From: CAYLXP01 sp964387425
Lineage (GTDB): Bacteria; Verrucomicrobiota; Kiritimatiellia; UBA8416
NCBI GenBank assembly: GCA_964387425.1
Contig: CAYLXP010000014.1
Location: 1 to 46,229 of the forward strand
Length of the DNA stretch: 46,229 nt
Reading direction: 5' to 3'
The notes under the pieces: generated by a model
What the model saw: the letters and a program-made list of their open reading frames with translations, nothing else
Databases searched by the model: none
Told to the model about the DNA's origin: nothing
Translations under genes and position numbers: made by a program
Part shown: piece by piece, positions 1 to 7,832 of the stretch
How positions within the stretch are numbered: position 1 is the stretch's first letter
How the letters are laid out: each line of letters opens with the position of its first letter

Positions 1-29
1 AATGAGATCATCGGAACGCTCGGAATCAA

Positions 30-848
30 CTAGAGTAAAGGGGATACCCAGTAGAGCGGGTTTTCACCTCCTTCACCGCCGAAAACCACGGCCAGTTGAT
101 TTGAAGGATCGTAGGCCAAGTCGTTAAAGCCGCAAGGCGGGGTGGGGCAGGCAGCCGGCATGCGGTTGGACCAGGAGACTGCGTCGTAGGTGTAAGTCTC
201 CATCGCATTTCGAGTGAGCAGAACAGTCTCTGCGCGTGCCGTGTCGTAGCACATGGAGCCGAAGACGCCGTTTGAGGGCGACATGCCTACATGCTGCGTC
301 CAATTGGAACCATTATAGGTCCACGTCTCGGTAGCCGATGTCCCCCAAGGGTTGTCGTTGGCAACCAATACGCACCTTCGTCCCAGTGGGTCATACGTAA
401 ACACCGCGCCATCATCGCAGTTGACGGGATCCGTTTCCGTATCGCGTAGCGCCCAGTTCTCGCCGGTGAGCTCCCACGTTTCATGTCCCGTGTACATGAC
501 GGTCCTATCGCGGTGGCTATCATACGCCAGTTCGACGTCGCCCGGTGTCAGGGCTCCGAGCGGGTGCGGGCCGGCATGCCATACTCGATTGGAGTCATAG
601 GTGTAGACGACGATGTTTGACGGAGGCCATCCCGGCTCATAGAAATCCTTGCCGGCCAGAACCAGGCGGTTGTTGAGACTGTCGTAGGTCATGTCCGGAT
701 GCATCAGATCAGGTGCATTGCTGGTGGTGGTCTCGCGCCACTCTCCAGACCACCTTCGGGCCGGATCGTACTCGTATTGAGCGTGGAGCGGTAGCACTGC
801 GAGGTAGAGCAGTGCCGTGATGAGTGGGAAAAGCGTAGTCTTCTTCAT
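30..848 (-). CDS. Secreted Kelch-like beta-propeller protein
   Basis: A 272-residue exported protein of unknown function. The start is taken at MKKTTLFPL because a GAGGAGG ribosome site lies 6 nt upstream and a hydrophobic signal peptide follows, ending near LHAQ; an upstream in-frame extension has neither. The mature part is built of about five degenerate repeats of 45-50 residues. Each has a Y-D-x-x-x-x-R-x-V-L core, often followed by a T-W/T-Y-x-G-x-x-W motif, as in Kelch-type propeller blades. Five blades are few for a closed propeller and the last ends quickly after GGEGG, so the domain may be short or may need a partner. It lies 85 bp downstream of the YjbQ gene on the same strand. Export and repeats are visible; ligand and role are not. 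Confidence 0.75.
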   Translation of the reverse strand: MKKTTLFPLITALLYLAVLPLHAQYEYDPARRWSGEWRETTTSNAPDLMHPDMTYDSLNNRLVLAGKDFYEPGWPPSNIVVYTYDSNRVWHAGPHPLGALTPGDVELAYDSHRDRTVMYTGHETWELTGENWALRDTETDPVNCDDGAVFTYDPLGRRCVLVANDNPWGTSATETWTYNGSNWTQHVGMSPSNGVFGSMCYDTARAETVLLTRNAMETYTYDAVSWSNRMPAACPTPPCGFNDLAYDPSNQLAVVFGGEGGENPLYWVSPLL

Positions 849-933
849 AACGCGCCTCCTCTGTGCCTCGATTCTCCGGCGGGATGCCGCAGGAGTCAAG
901 GGGAAGGTGGCGTCGATTTTGATGACTGCTGTG

Positions 934-1353
934 CTACTCGCCGTTCACGGTGACAATGATATGCCGCGAGCGGGGTTTGATGTCGCACTCGAGGTGAAAG
1001 ATCTGTTGCCAGGTGCCGAGGACGAGGTGTCCGCCGGCGATCGGCACCGTCAGGGATGGCCCCATCAGCGTTGCCTGCAGATGTGAGTGTCCGTTGCCAT
1101 CGTGCCAGGCCTGTTCATGGCCGTAGTCCCGGCTGGGGGGAATCAGTTTGTCGAGCATCTCAGAAATATCGCCTTCGAGTCCCGGTTCATACTCGATGGC
1201 GCCGATGCAGCCGGTGCTGCCGACATTGAAGACGTGCGCGGTCCCGGTTTGGATGCCGGACTGGCCGACTATCCTCTCGACGGCATCGGTGATGTCATGC
1301 GCGTGCCGGTGGCCGCGCGTCTCGACAACGATTTCATCCTGGTGAGTGCTCAT
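934..1353 (-). CDS. YjbQ/UPF0047 family protein
   Basis: A 139-residue cytoplasmic protein matching the full length of the YjbQ (UPF0047) family. The hallmark C-terminal half is intact: Y-G-H-E-x-A-W-H-D-G-N-G-H-S-H-L-Q-A-T, then a G-P-S-L-T-V-P-I strand, then L-G-T-W-Q-Q-I-F and a final acidic/Arg strand. The conserved His residues form the presumed metal or phosphate site. Members are usually annotated as secondary thiamine-phosphate synthase because some complement thiE defects weakly; the physiological role is unsettled. An AAGGAGGT site sits 13 nt before the ATG, a long spacing, and overlaps the stop codon of the K+ channel gene upstream, so the two are probably co-transcribed. Confidence 0.9.
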   Translation of the reverse strand: MSTHQDEIVVETRGHRHAHDITDAVERIVGQSGIQTGTAHVFNVGSTGCIGAIEYEPGLEGDISEMLDKLIPPSRDYGHEQAWHDGNGHSHLQATLMGPSLTVPIAGGHLVLGTWQQIFHLECDIKPRSRHIIVTVNGE

Positions 1354-1376
1354 AGGCTGGAATACGACCTCCTTCT

Positions 1377-2204
1377 CTACGTCCGGTCCAATTGGGCCCC
1401 GCAGAATTTGCAGTGGATGGCATCGGCGTCATGTCCCGGGCGGCTACAAGCGGGGCAGGGGGCATTGCCGGCGCCGAGCGCGGATCTCGCGGCTTCGACC
1501 GATACGATGCCGGTTGGAACGACGATGATGCTGTAGCCGAGAATCATCAGGATTGCCGCGATGGTCTGTCCCAGCGGGGTGCCCGGTGAAATGTCGCCGT
1601 AGCCGACGGTGGTAAGTGTCACGATTGCCCAGTAGATGCTCGTGGGAATACTGGTGAATCCGTTGGTTTCGCCCTCGACGACATACATCAGTGCCCCCAG
1701 GACGACAACCATCGTTAGCACGAAGAAGAGGAAGACCAGAATGCGCCGCCGACTGGCTTTCAGCGCCACGCTCATCGCGCGCAGCTCGCCTTCATAAGAG
1801 GATAGCTTCATGACGCGGAACACACGCAGCATGCGCAGGAAGCGGATCGCGACGAGATAGCGACTGCCGTGAACCAGCAGTCCGAGATAGGTTGGAATCA
1901 CACCGAGGAAGTCCACGATGCCGAAGAAGCTGAATGCGTAGCGCGCAGTGTTCTCGCCGCACCAGAGCCGTACGATATACTCCAGCGTGAAGAAGATGGT
2001 GAAGCCCCATTCAATGGCGTAGAAGAATCGACCGTATTGTTCATGCAGCGCTGCAACGCTGTCCAGCATGACCATCAGCACACTGGCTCCGATCACCAGC
2101 AGCAACCCGATGTCGTAGGCGCGCCCCAAGGGCGTATCCGCCTCGAAGATGATCGTGTTCAGGCGGGCCTTGAGTCCTGCGTGTCTGTCGGTTTGTGTCT
2201 CCAT
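1377..2204 (-). CDS. Voltage-gated-type K+ channel with C-terminal zinc ribbon
   Basis: A 275-residue inner-membrane channel with the six-helix voltage-gated cation channel plan. S1 lies near residues 30-50 and S2 near 60-82. S4 carries regularly spaced Arg residues (about 116-133, R-x-x-x-x-x-R-x-x-R-x-x-R-V-x-R), which supports voltage sensing. The pore loop holds the K+ selectivity filter T-T-V-G-Y-G-D at 198-204, followed by S6. The unusual part is a short tail with C250, C253, C265 and C268 in a CxxC-CxxC zinc-ribbon arrangement in place of the more usual RCK/KTN or cyclic-nucleotide domain. The ATG at 2204 is preferred over a TTG one codon earlier. It begins 28 bp after the outer-membrane protein gene on the same strand. 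Confidence 0.92.
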   Translation of the reverse strand: METQTDRHAGLKARLNTIIFEADTPLGRAYDIGLLLVIGASVLMVMLDSVAALHEQYGRFFYAIEWGFTIFFTLEYIVRLWCGENTARYAFSFFGIVDFLGVIPTYLGLLVHGSRYLVAIRFLRMLRVFRVMKLSSYEGELRAMSVALKASRRRILVFLFFVLTMVVVLGALMYVVEGETNGFTSIPTSIYWAIVTLTTVGYGDISPGTPLGQTIAAILMILGYSIIVVPTGIVSVEAARSALGAGNAPCPACSRPGHDADAIHCKFCGAQLDRT

Positions 2205-2231
2205 CAATACCTACGTTAGCAGCATTCGCGA

Positions 2232-3485
2232 TTAGTAGTACATCCCAAGTTGAACGAAGCCGCTGGTGGCCGTGTTGCCGTACTCGCTGCGGATCTGGCC
2301 GTTTTGCGACGCATCACCCCATGGCAGAACCACGTTGGCCAGAACCGTAACGTTGTCGGAGATGTCCCAACGTAACAACGGCGTGACTACGCCCGATTCA
2401 TCCTCCGGACTGAAGAGCATGTTGGTAGATGCTGCCAGGTTCATAGCGATGGCGTAGCTGGCCTGTAGTGCCACGCCCTGGCGGCCCATAATGTACATGT
2501 CACCACGCATTAGCCGCGCCATGAAGTCCGTGTTGGCGGTCACGTCCAGACGATCAATATCCGTAACGCCGAACTCCGAGTAGTGCCATTCGCCAATTAG
2601 CGTTAGGCCGCTGCCGACGGGAAAGGTATAGGAACCGCCAATCACGGCCTTGATCGGCAGGTGCGCATCATCCAGAACACAGTGTCCGTCTTGAAGCTCC
2701 GGCGTGTCAAAGACCGCAAGCTCCGCATGGCCTTCGGCATCACCGACGGTCGACGATACCGCAATGCCGCCGAAGTCGTCCTCGGCGCGCCTACCAAATA
2801 GGATCTCGGCGTCGACTTCGCCGAAGTAGCCGCGCAGGCGTCCCAGCAGCGCGGACTCATCCCAGCTCTCTCCGAAAGCGCCGATGAGCTCCACGGAAGT
2901 CTGGTCTGTCAGGAGCCACTCGCCTCGAGCGGCGTCCACGCCTCGCCGCCATTCGCGGTCGACCTCCAACGTCGCGAACGGAGCAAACAGATCCACGGCA
3001 CTGAAGAGCACGCCCCGCCCCAGGCCGATGGCCTGGCGACCGATCGACAATTGCCCGTTCCTGAAATGACAGGCGACAGACGCACGATCGATCTCGTGGC
3101 TGTGACGGAAGTCCATTTGTTCATCCAGCTCCCAATCGAGTTGGGTCACACGATAGGGCGCCTCGATCGCGCTGGGCAATATTCCTGCGCCTCCATCGCT
3201 GTCGGTTGTGGAGCGCCACCAGAGGCGGTGCTCGTAGGCGATCGTTGAGATGACGGAATCAGAGTAGTAGCCATCAACGGCGACTCGCAGGCGCAGCAGG
3301 CCATCATGGCCGCCACTCTCCGGGTAGAGGGCGCTGTCGGAGGGGAGGTCCCAGGCGAAGAAGCCTGCCTTTGCTGCAAAAGAGGGATCGAACTTCACGC
3401 CCCCCTTGTCGGCGGCCAAAGCGCAACCCGCCGTCAGCAATGCGAGTGCCGTACAGATTGTTCTGTGAGCCGTGGATCTATTCAT
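2232..3485 (-). CDS. Outer-membrane beta-barrel protein of the ABC operon
   Basis: A 417-residue exported protein with a signal peptide (hydrophobic stretch ending near CALAAD). The mature part alternates short amphipathic strands and turns, and ends in an aromatic residue (L-G-M-Y-Y), as in outer-membrane barrels. The general character recalls DUF1302 or alginate-export-type porins that accompany LolA-like/FtsX-like export operons, but I cannot assign the family firmly. The start is set at MNRSTAHRT: its ATG overlaps the last 8 bases of the ATPase gene, with AGGATGAGG just upstream, implying translational coupling. It is the last gene of the LolA-like/permease/ATPase unit and could be the outer-membrane element of that exporter. 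Confidence 0.7.
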   Translation of the reverse strand: MNRSTAHRTICTALALLTAGCALAADKGGVKFDPSFAAKAGFFAWDLPSDSALYPESGGHDGLLRLRVAVDGYYSDSVISTIAYEHRLWWRSTTDSDGGAGILPSAIEAPYRVTQLDWELDEQMDFRHSHEIDRASVACHFRNGQLSIGRQAIGLGRGVLFSAVDLFAPFATLEVDREWRRGVDAARGEWLLTDQTSVELIGAFGESWDESALLGRLRGYFGEVDAEILFGRRAEDDFGGIAVSSTVGDAEGHAELAVFDTPELQDGHCVLDDAHLPIKAVIGGSYTFPVGSGLTLIGEWHYSEFGVTDIDRLDVTANTDFMARLMRGDMYIMGRQGVALQASYAIAMNLAASTNMLFSPEDESGVVTPLLRWDISDNVTVLANVVLPWGDASQNGQIRSEYGNTATSGFVQLGMYY

Positions 3486-4176
3486 GATTGCGCACCTCAT
3501 CCTGTGCTACGGTTCCATCAACCAGTGTGACCACGCGGCGCGCATGGGCAACGACGCGTGGATCGTGAGTAGAGAAAATGAAGGTCATGCCGTGGTCATC
3601 CCGTAGTTTGCTCATCATATTCATCAGCAACTCGGCGTTCTCTCCATCCAGGTTGGCGGTCGGCTCATCGGCCAGGACGAGTCTTGGCCGGGATGCCACG
3701 GCACGTGCAACGGCCACGCGCTGCTGTTGTCCGCCGGACAGCTCAAGTGGCCGGCGACCGGCCAACTCCTCCAATCCCAGCTCCGCCAGGATCTCGCGGG
3801 CGCGCTGCCTGCGTTCGTTTCCCATGCCCTGCAGTTCGAGAACGAATTCAACGTTCTCCTGTGCTGTCAGCACGGGGATCAGGTTGTAGGCCTGGAATAC
3901 GAACCCCAGCGAACGCAACCGCAGGTCGGCGCGTTGCCGCCGGGAGAGACGTCCCATGTCATGTCCCAGCACCTGCAGCGTGCCATCGGTTGCCGTATCC
4001 AGCGCGCCAATCAGGTTGAGCAGGGTGGTCTTGCCGCTACCGGACGGGCCGACAACGGCGGTGAACTCACCGCCGGCAATTCTGAAATCAACACCTCGCA
4101 AAGCAGGGGCCTCAACGGCTCCGGTGCGGTAGACCTTCTTTACGTTGCGCAGGTCAATGATCGCTTCTGCTGTCAT
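3478..4176 (-). CDS. ABC transporter ATP-binding protein, LolD/MacB type
   Basis: A 232-residue cytoplasmic ATPase of the LolD/MacB/FtsE-like class that powers FtsX-type permeases. All motifs are intact: Walker A G-P-S-G-S-G-K-T-T (43-51), Q-loop in F-V-F-Q-A-Y-N-L-I-P, signature L-S-G-G-Q-Q-Q-R, Walker B L-V-L-A-D-E-P-T, and the switch His in S-T-H-D. A GAGGTGA site lies 6 nt before the ATG. It is the natural partner of the two FtsX-type permeases upstream (4587-5657 and 5654-6916), although a repeat-filled gap of about 410 bp separates them. Its 3' end overlaps the barrel protein gene. The operon probably moves a lipid, lipoprotein or hydrophobic substrate; the sequence does not show which. 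Confidence 0.92.
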   Translation of the reverse strand: MTAEAIIDLRNVKKVYRTGAVEAPALRGVDFRIAGGEFTAVVGPSGSGKTTLLNLIGALDTATDGTLQVLGHDMGRLSRRQRADLRLRSLGFVFQAYNLIPVLTAQENVEFVLELQGMGNERRQRAREILAELGLEELAGRRPLELSGGQQQRVAVARAVASRPRLVLADEPTANLDGENAELLMNMMSKLRDDHGMTFIFSTHDPRVVAHARRVVTLVDGTVAQDEVRNHE

Positions 4177-4232
4177 AGCGTCACCTCGCTTCTTCCATCA
4201 CTTCTGCTGTATCCACAAACCCGAAAGACGAC

Positions 4233-4564
4233 TCACCACGGAGACGCAGAGTCACGGAGGGGAGGTCCGCGCAAATCTGATATTGGCAGTCCGGACTTTG
4301 ACTGTTCTGAGGATTGGCTCTCGAGTGGGCCAATATCAGACTTGCGCGGACGGATTGTGTGGAGAGAGAGGAGGGCGTTTTCGTGGGCAGGCCTTCCCTA
4401 TTCAAATTGTTGGGCTCTGTCATTGTCTCTGTTCTCCTCTTCCTCCCTAACCATCGCGTGAATTCGTGTTTGCCTGGTCGATCTGCGCTTGCCTCATCCA
4501 GCACACAGGCAAACATGAATTCACGCGATCTCTCCTCCATGTCTCCGTGTCTCTGTGGTGAATC
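4233..4564. repeat. Nested inverted-repeat island between permease and ATPase genes
   Basis: A 410-bp stretch without a gene, filled by three inverted repeats. The outer arms (4233-4260 and about 4537-4564) are copies of the word-like CCACGGAGACACGGAG dispersed repeat and pair imperfectly. Inside are two independent hairpins: 4266-4287 with 4329-4350 (21 of 22 paired) and 4454-4476 with 4506-4528 (22 of 23 paired). Short ORFs here read through the repeats and are not convincing genes. It interrupts an otherwise tightly overlapping operon. Confidence 0.8.
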
Positions 4565-4586
4565 TTCCCTTTCTGCGGTAGTCACG

Positions 4587-5657
4587 TTAACCCGCGGAGC
4601 GTAGGGCCTCCGCGGGATTCAATCTCGTTGCGAACCAAATGGGATANNNNNNNNNNNNNNNNNNNNNNNNNNNNNNNNNNNNNNNNNNNNNNNNNNNNNN
4701 NNNNNNNNNNNNNNNNNNNNNNNNNNNNNNNNNNNNNNNNNNNNNNGCCGAAAGCACGGCCAGCTCGCGGCGCCGCTCCAGTACGGCCGTGATTTGGGCG
4801 CTGGTGATACCCAGCGAAACAACGATCAGAATGATGGCGATCAGGATGTATGAGAAGGCCATGTCGCCCTCGAGCCCGGCGGCCATCTCGCGGTTCGTCT
4901 CCTTCCACGTGATCACCTGGTTGCCGGGCGGTATTGTGGCGGCCAGCAGCGCCTGCGTCTCGGGGCCGCTGTCGGACTGCTCGAGCACGATACTGATGGC
5001 CGCCGGTCCGGCCAGTCCGACCGCATCCGAGAGTTCATCCAGCGTGACATGACAGACCGCCTGGTCGAGTTCCTTGCTCCCGGTTTCGAGGACGCCGACG
5101 ATCTCAAGCATGAGTCCCGTGATTCCTTCGCGCCCCGCAAGCGTGACGTAGAGGTCGTCGCCAACTCCCACCTTGAGTCGCTTCGCCAGGGCGCGGCCGA
5201 TCACAGTCTTCCCGCGGTCGCCGGGTTTCAAATAGCGGCCGTCGAGCTTGCTGCGATGCACGATGCGGTTGCTCCGCAGTTCCGCTTCCGGCACGATCCC
5301 CAACATCTCAACACCTACCATACGATTACCGAACGCGAGCAGAGCGTTGGCTCTGGCTCTTGGGGCGATGATGCTGATGCCGTCCTGGCGGGAAAGAGCC
5401 GCCAGCGTCTCTTCGCGATCCGTGAGCCGTAACGACTGCTCTTGCGTCGCCAGCCAGCCCTCCGGTACGATCGTGAGATGACCGGAGCCGCTCTCAGCAA
5501 CGGCCTCCACGATCATCCTGGTCTCACCTCGCAGCCAGGAGACGGCAATCAACGCCATCGCGCAGCCAACGCTGCAGCCGAGGATTGAAAGCAGCGTCCG
5601 GCGGGTATGCCGGAATTGGCTGCGAAAGGCGTAAACGATGCCGGCTTGCCTAATCAT
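4587..5657 (-). CDS. FtsX-type ABC transporter permease (contains assembly gap)
   Basis: An inner-membrane permease of the FtsX/MacB superfamily. The N-terminal transmembrane helix follows R-R-T-L-L-S-I-L-G and is followed by a MacB-like extracytoplasmic core. After a second helix comes the conserved R-R-R-E-L-A-V-L-S. The 100-N gap at 4647-4746 removes the rest of the FtsX domain; the sequence resumes with Y-P-I-W-x-A-x-x-L-x-P-A-E-A-L-R, the canonical end. The gap length is surely nominal, because the missing part of the family normally spans more than 33 residues. The ATG at 5657 overlaps the stop of the upstream permease as ATGA, so the two are translationally coupled and probably form a heterodimer. 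Confidence 0.9.
   Translation of the reverse strand: MIRQAGIVYAFRSQFRHTRRTLLSILGCSVGCAMALIAVSWLRGETRMIVEAVAESGSGHLTIVPEGWLATQEQSLRLTDREETLAALSRQDGISIIAPRARANALLAFGNRMVGVEMLGIVPEAELRSNRIVHRSKLDGRYLKPGDRGKTVIGRALAKRLKVGVGDDLYVTLAGREGITGLMLEIVGVLETGSKELDQAVCHVTLDELSDAVGLAGPAAISIVLEQSDSGPETQALLAATIPPGNQVITWKETNREMAAGLEGDMAFSYILIAIILIVVSLGITSAQITAVLERRRELAVLSXXXXXXXXXXXXXXXXXXXXXXXXXXXXXXXXXXYPIWFATRLNPAEALRSAG
4647..4746. other. Assembly gap (100 N)
   Basis: Exactly 100 undetermined bases inside the permease gene, most likely a scaffolding gap of unknown true length. The reading frame across it is not informative. Confidence 0.99.
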
Positions 5658-6916
5658 GATCGCATGGCCTCCGCGGGTTCCTGGCGTGCCGCCAGCAGTG
5701 AGGGCCAGAGGGCGGCCAGCACCGAGGTCAGCGTCACGGCAACGATACCGAAGTTGATGTGACGCCACTCGAATGTGGGGTAGATCATGTACGAGATGTT
5801 CAAGCCCTGGAACGTCAGCTCCACCTCGCCGCCGCGCGCGCTGGTCAGGGCAGCGTAGTCGATGCCGGTCTGCGATGTCCAGAGCACTAAGGCGCTTCCA
5901 ATCACCGAGCCGACGGCCACGCCGATCAATCCCAGGATGATTGCCTCCAGCATCACCATGCGGACGATACGCATGGGTCTCGAACCGACGGCCAGCAGCA
6001 TGCCGAACTCGCGGGTGCGCTCGAACGTCGACATCATCATCGTGTTGGCAATGCCTGCGGCCGCGGCCACGAAGAGAATGGCGACAAAGATGAGATCCAT
6101 GTAGTCCTTCATCTCGATCATCGTCACCAGTTGGGGTGCTGCTTCGCGCCAGTCCAGCACCTCCTGTTTTGCCAAGACCGGCAGAGCCCGGAGTTCCTCG
6201 GCCAAACGCGGGGCCTCGCGGGCGGAGCGACCATGAATGATGATCTCGTGGGCATGATCTTCGAGCGCCAGGAACGTCCCGGCATCCTCGAACGACATCA
6301 CGACGCCCAGCCGGTTGACGATGTCCGTCATGCTGCGGATGATGGCGGTCACTGCAAACAGATCGCTGGTGGGGAATTCATCCGCATCCTGTCCGATGAC
6401 GGCCAGGGTGTCGCCGGCTTCGATGCCGAGCCGCTGCGCGAGCACCTTGCCGACAACCACGCTCCCCTCGCCGGGATACTGTTCCGGTTCGAGCATGTCG
6501 ATGATGCCATCCTCGCGCGTTTCGGCGGTGATATCGATGCCGACAATCATGGCAGCTTCGGCCAGGGCGGGGGAGGCGCTCTTCTCGCCGGGCGCCACGA
6601 GCGCCGGGGCATAGATGCGGGGCGAGAGGCTCTCGACGTCTTCGACAGCCATGAGCTGGCGCGAGACTTCATCGAGCTCGGGAACGGCCAGGTCGATGGC
6701 CCGTTCCTCGCGCCAATCGGGGTGGTGAATCTGCACGTGTCCCATCAGCGGACCGGTGATGGTGTCCAGCATGTCCTCATACATGCCGGCCATCATGCAG
6801 TTCACGAAGACCAGCGTGAATTGGCCGAGTGCAATAGCTGCGATAGCCAGCGATGTGCGCTTGCGGTTGCGTCCCAGGTTACGCCAAGCGATTTTCAGCG
6901 TGCTTTGGCCGCTCAT
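5654..6916 (-). CDS. FtsX-type ABC transporter permease
   Basis: A 420-residue intact permease of the LolC/LolE/MacB-like group. It has an N-terminal cytoplasmic lead I-A-W-R-N-L-G-R-N-R-K-R-T and first helix, an extracytoplasmic MacB-like core (about 45-260), then three helices with the FtsX motif F-E-R-T-R-E-F-G-M-L-L-A-V-G. The C-terminus ends P-S-L-L-A-A-R-Q-E-P-A-E-A-M-R, as is usual. Its ATG overlaps the stop of the LolA-like gene (ATGA at 6913-6916), and its stop overlaps the start of the second permease (ATGA at 5654-5657). Two different permeases plus one ATPase and a LolA-like carrier mimic the LolCDE/LolA layout, but the substrate is unknown. Confidence 0.93.
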   Translation of the reverse strand: MSGQSTLKIAWRNLGRNRKRTSLAIAAIALGQFTLVFVNCMMAGMYEDMLDTITGPLMGHVQIHHPDWREERAIDLAVPELDEVSRQLMAVEDVESLSPRIYAPALVAPGEKSASPALAEAAMIVGIDITAETREDGIIDMLEPEQYPGEGSVVVGKVLAQRLGIEAGDTLAVIGQDADEFPTSDLFAVTAIIRSMTDIVNRLGVVMSFEDAGTFLALEDHAHEIIIHGRSAREAPRLAEELRALPVLAKQEVLDWREAAPQLVTMIEMKDYMDLIFVAILFVAAAAGIANTMMMSTFERTREFGMLLAVGSRPMRIVRMVMLEAIILGLIGVAVGSVIGSALVLWTSQTGIDYAALTSARGGEVELTFQGLNISYMIYPTFEWRHINFGIVAVTLTSVLAALWPSLLAARQEPAEAMRS

Positions 6917-7683
6917 CGGCGCCGCTCCAGCTCCGAGAGACTAAACATGCGCTCGGGTACTTCCGTGTTGAACTTCAAATCGTGGTAGATCAGTTCCGTT
7001 TTCTGGTCCGGTTTGTCGTTCGGAATCAGCGTCATGTGGACCGGGAGCTTACGGCCGTCAAGGACCTTCACGTCACTCCAATGCAGCATGCGGGCCGAGT
7101 CACCGCGGCGATCGAAGTACTCCGCCCGAAGCGGGAGCAGATCCTGCCGGTCGACGATGAGATCGAAACGGCTCCAGAGCCCCGGTACGTCCGGCTTGGC
7201 GTCGAAGCGAATCAGCCAGCCTTCGGGGTTCTCGGTCTCGCCGAGGAACTCGTAGCTGTAGTCGTCGACAAAGGATGCCTCACGCACGAGATCGTCGTTC
7301 GTGAAGTCGCTACCCATCCACGAAGCGAGCATCATTGAGGGCGGGATACGGATCGTACGACGGATGCGCGGCAGGTAGTTCCAGAGATTGCGCTCAACCT
7401 TGAGCGTGGCGGTGTCTTTTTCTCGGGGTGGGGCCGTGATTACGATCAGGGCGTGCTCCTTGCCCCGGGTCCAGATCTGCATTCGCATTGTACGCGTACG
7501 CCGCGGCTTGGTGATAATCAACTCGACATCGGCCTCGCTGGTGTCCGAACGATAGAGATCTTCAAAATGCGCCACTACCGCATCCACATCCACCTTGCCG
7601 TCCTTCATGAAGGGCGGCTCTTCTGCATGGGCCATGGCCCCTACCAGAAGCAGGAGCCCTGCAATAAACCGTCGTAATCGCAT
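6913..7683 (-). CDS. LolA-like outer-membrane lipoprotein-sorting protein
   Basis: A 256-residue exported protein of the COG2834 (outer membrane lipoprotein-sorting) type, with a LolA/LppX-like fold predicted from its alternating strands. The start at 7683 is fixed by AAGGAGG 5 nt upstream and by the signal peptide that follows (R-L-R-R then a hydrophobic run ending A-M-A-H-A). Family-like features include the early a-D-V-E-L strand, the L-W-N-Y-L-P-R-I-R-R-T segment, the M-G-S-D-F-T-N-D-D-L motif and a late D-R-Q-D-L-L-P-L-R-A-E-Y-F strand pair. It heads the operon and overlaps the first permease by ATGA, so it is the likely periplasmic carrier for the ABC system. It is not LolA itself: the D-F-T-N-D-D-L signature marks the separate COG2834 exporter-associated group. 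Confidence 0.88.
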   Translation of the reverse strand: MRLRRFIAGLLLLVGAMAHAEEPPFMKDGKVDVDAVVAHFEDLYRSDTSEADVELIITKPRRTRTMRMQIWTRGKEHALIVITAPPREKDTATLKVERNLWNYLPRIRRTIRIPPSMMLASWMGSDFTNDDLVREASFVDDYSYEFLGETENPEGWLIRFDAKPDVPGLWSRFDLIVDRQDLLPLRAEYFDRRGDSARMLHWSDVKVLDGRKLPVHMTLIPNDKPDQKTELIYHDLKFNTEVPERMFSLSELERRR

Positions 7684-7765
7684 CACCGCCTCCTTGGCAG
7701 CAGTTTGCACGGCCATCGCCGCTGAATCAAGTACGCGTCTCAACGGTTTTCCCTCGTGCACCGTA

Positions 7766-7794
7766 TTGCATCTGTCCTCCCTCGCTGGTAAAAT
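7766..7794 (+). promoter_or_regulatory. Putative sigma-70-type promoter of the C25-like protein gene
   Basis: TTGCAT (7766-7771) and TAAAAT (7789-7794) are separated by exactly 17 bp and lie 38 bp before the start codon, in the 149-bp divergent region between the LolA-like operon and the giant secreted protein. Predicted from consensus only. Confidence 0.5.
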
Positions 7795-7832
7795 CCAGTT
7801 GTTGCCGCAAACATAGCCAGAAGGGGGTCGCC

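Noticed and set aside
4181..4604. Overlapping short ORFs between permease and ATPase genes
   Set aside because: They read through the inverted repeats on both strands and have no ribosome site or recognisable sequence.
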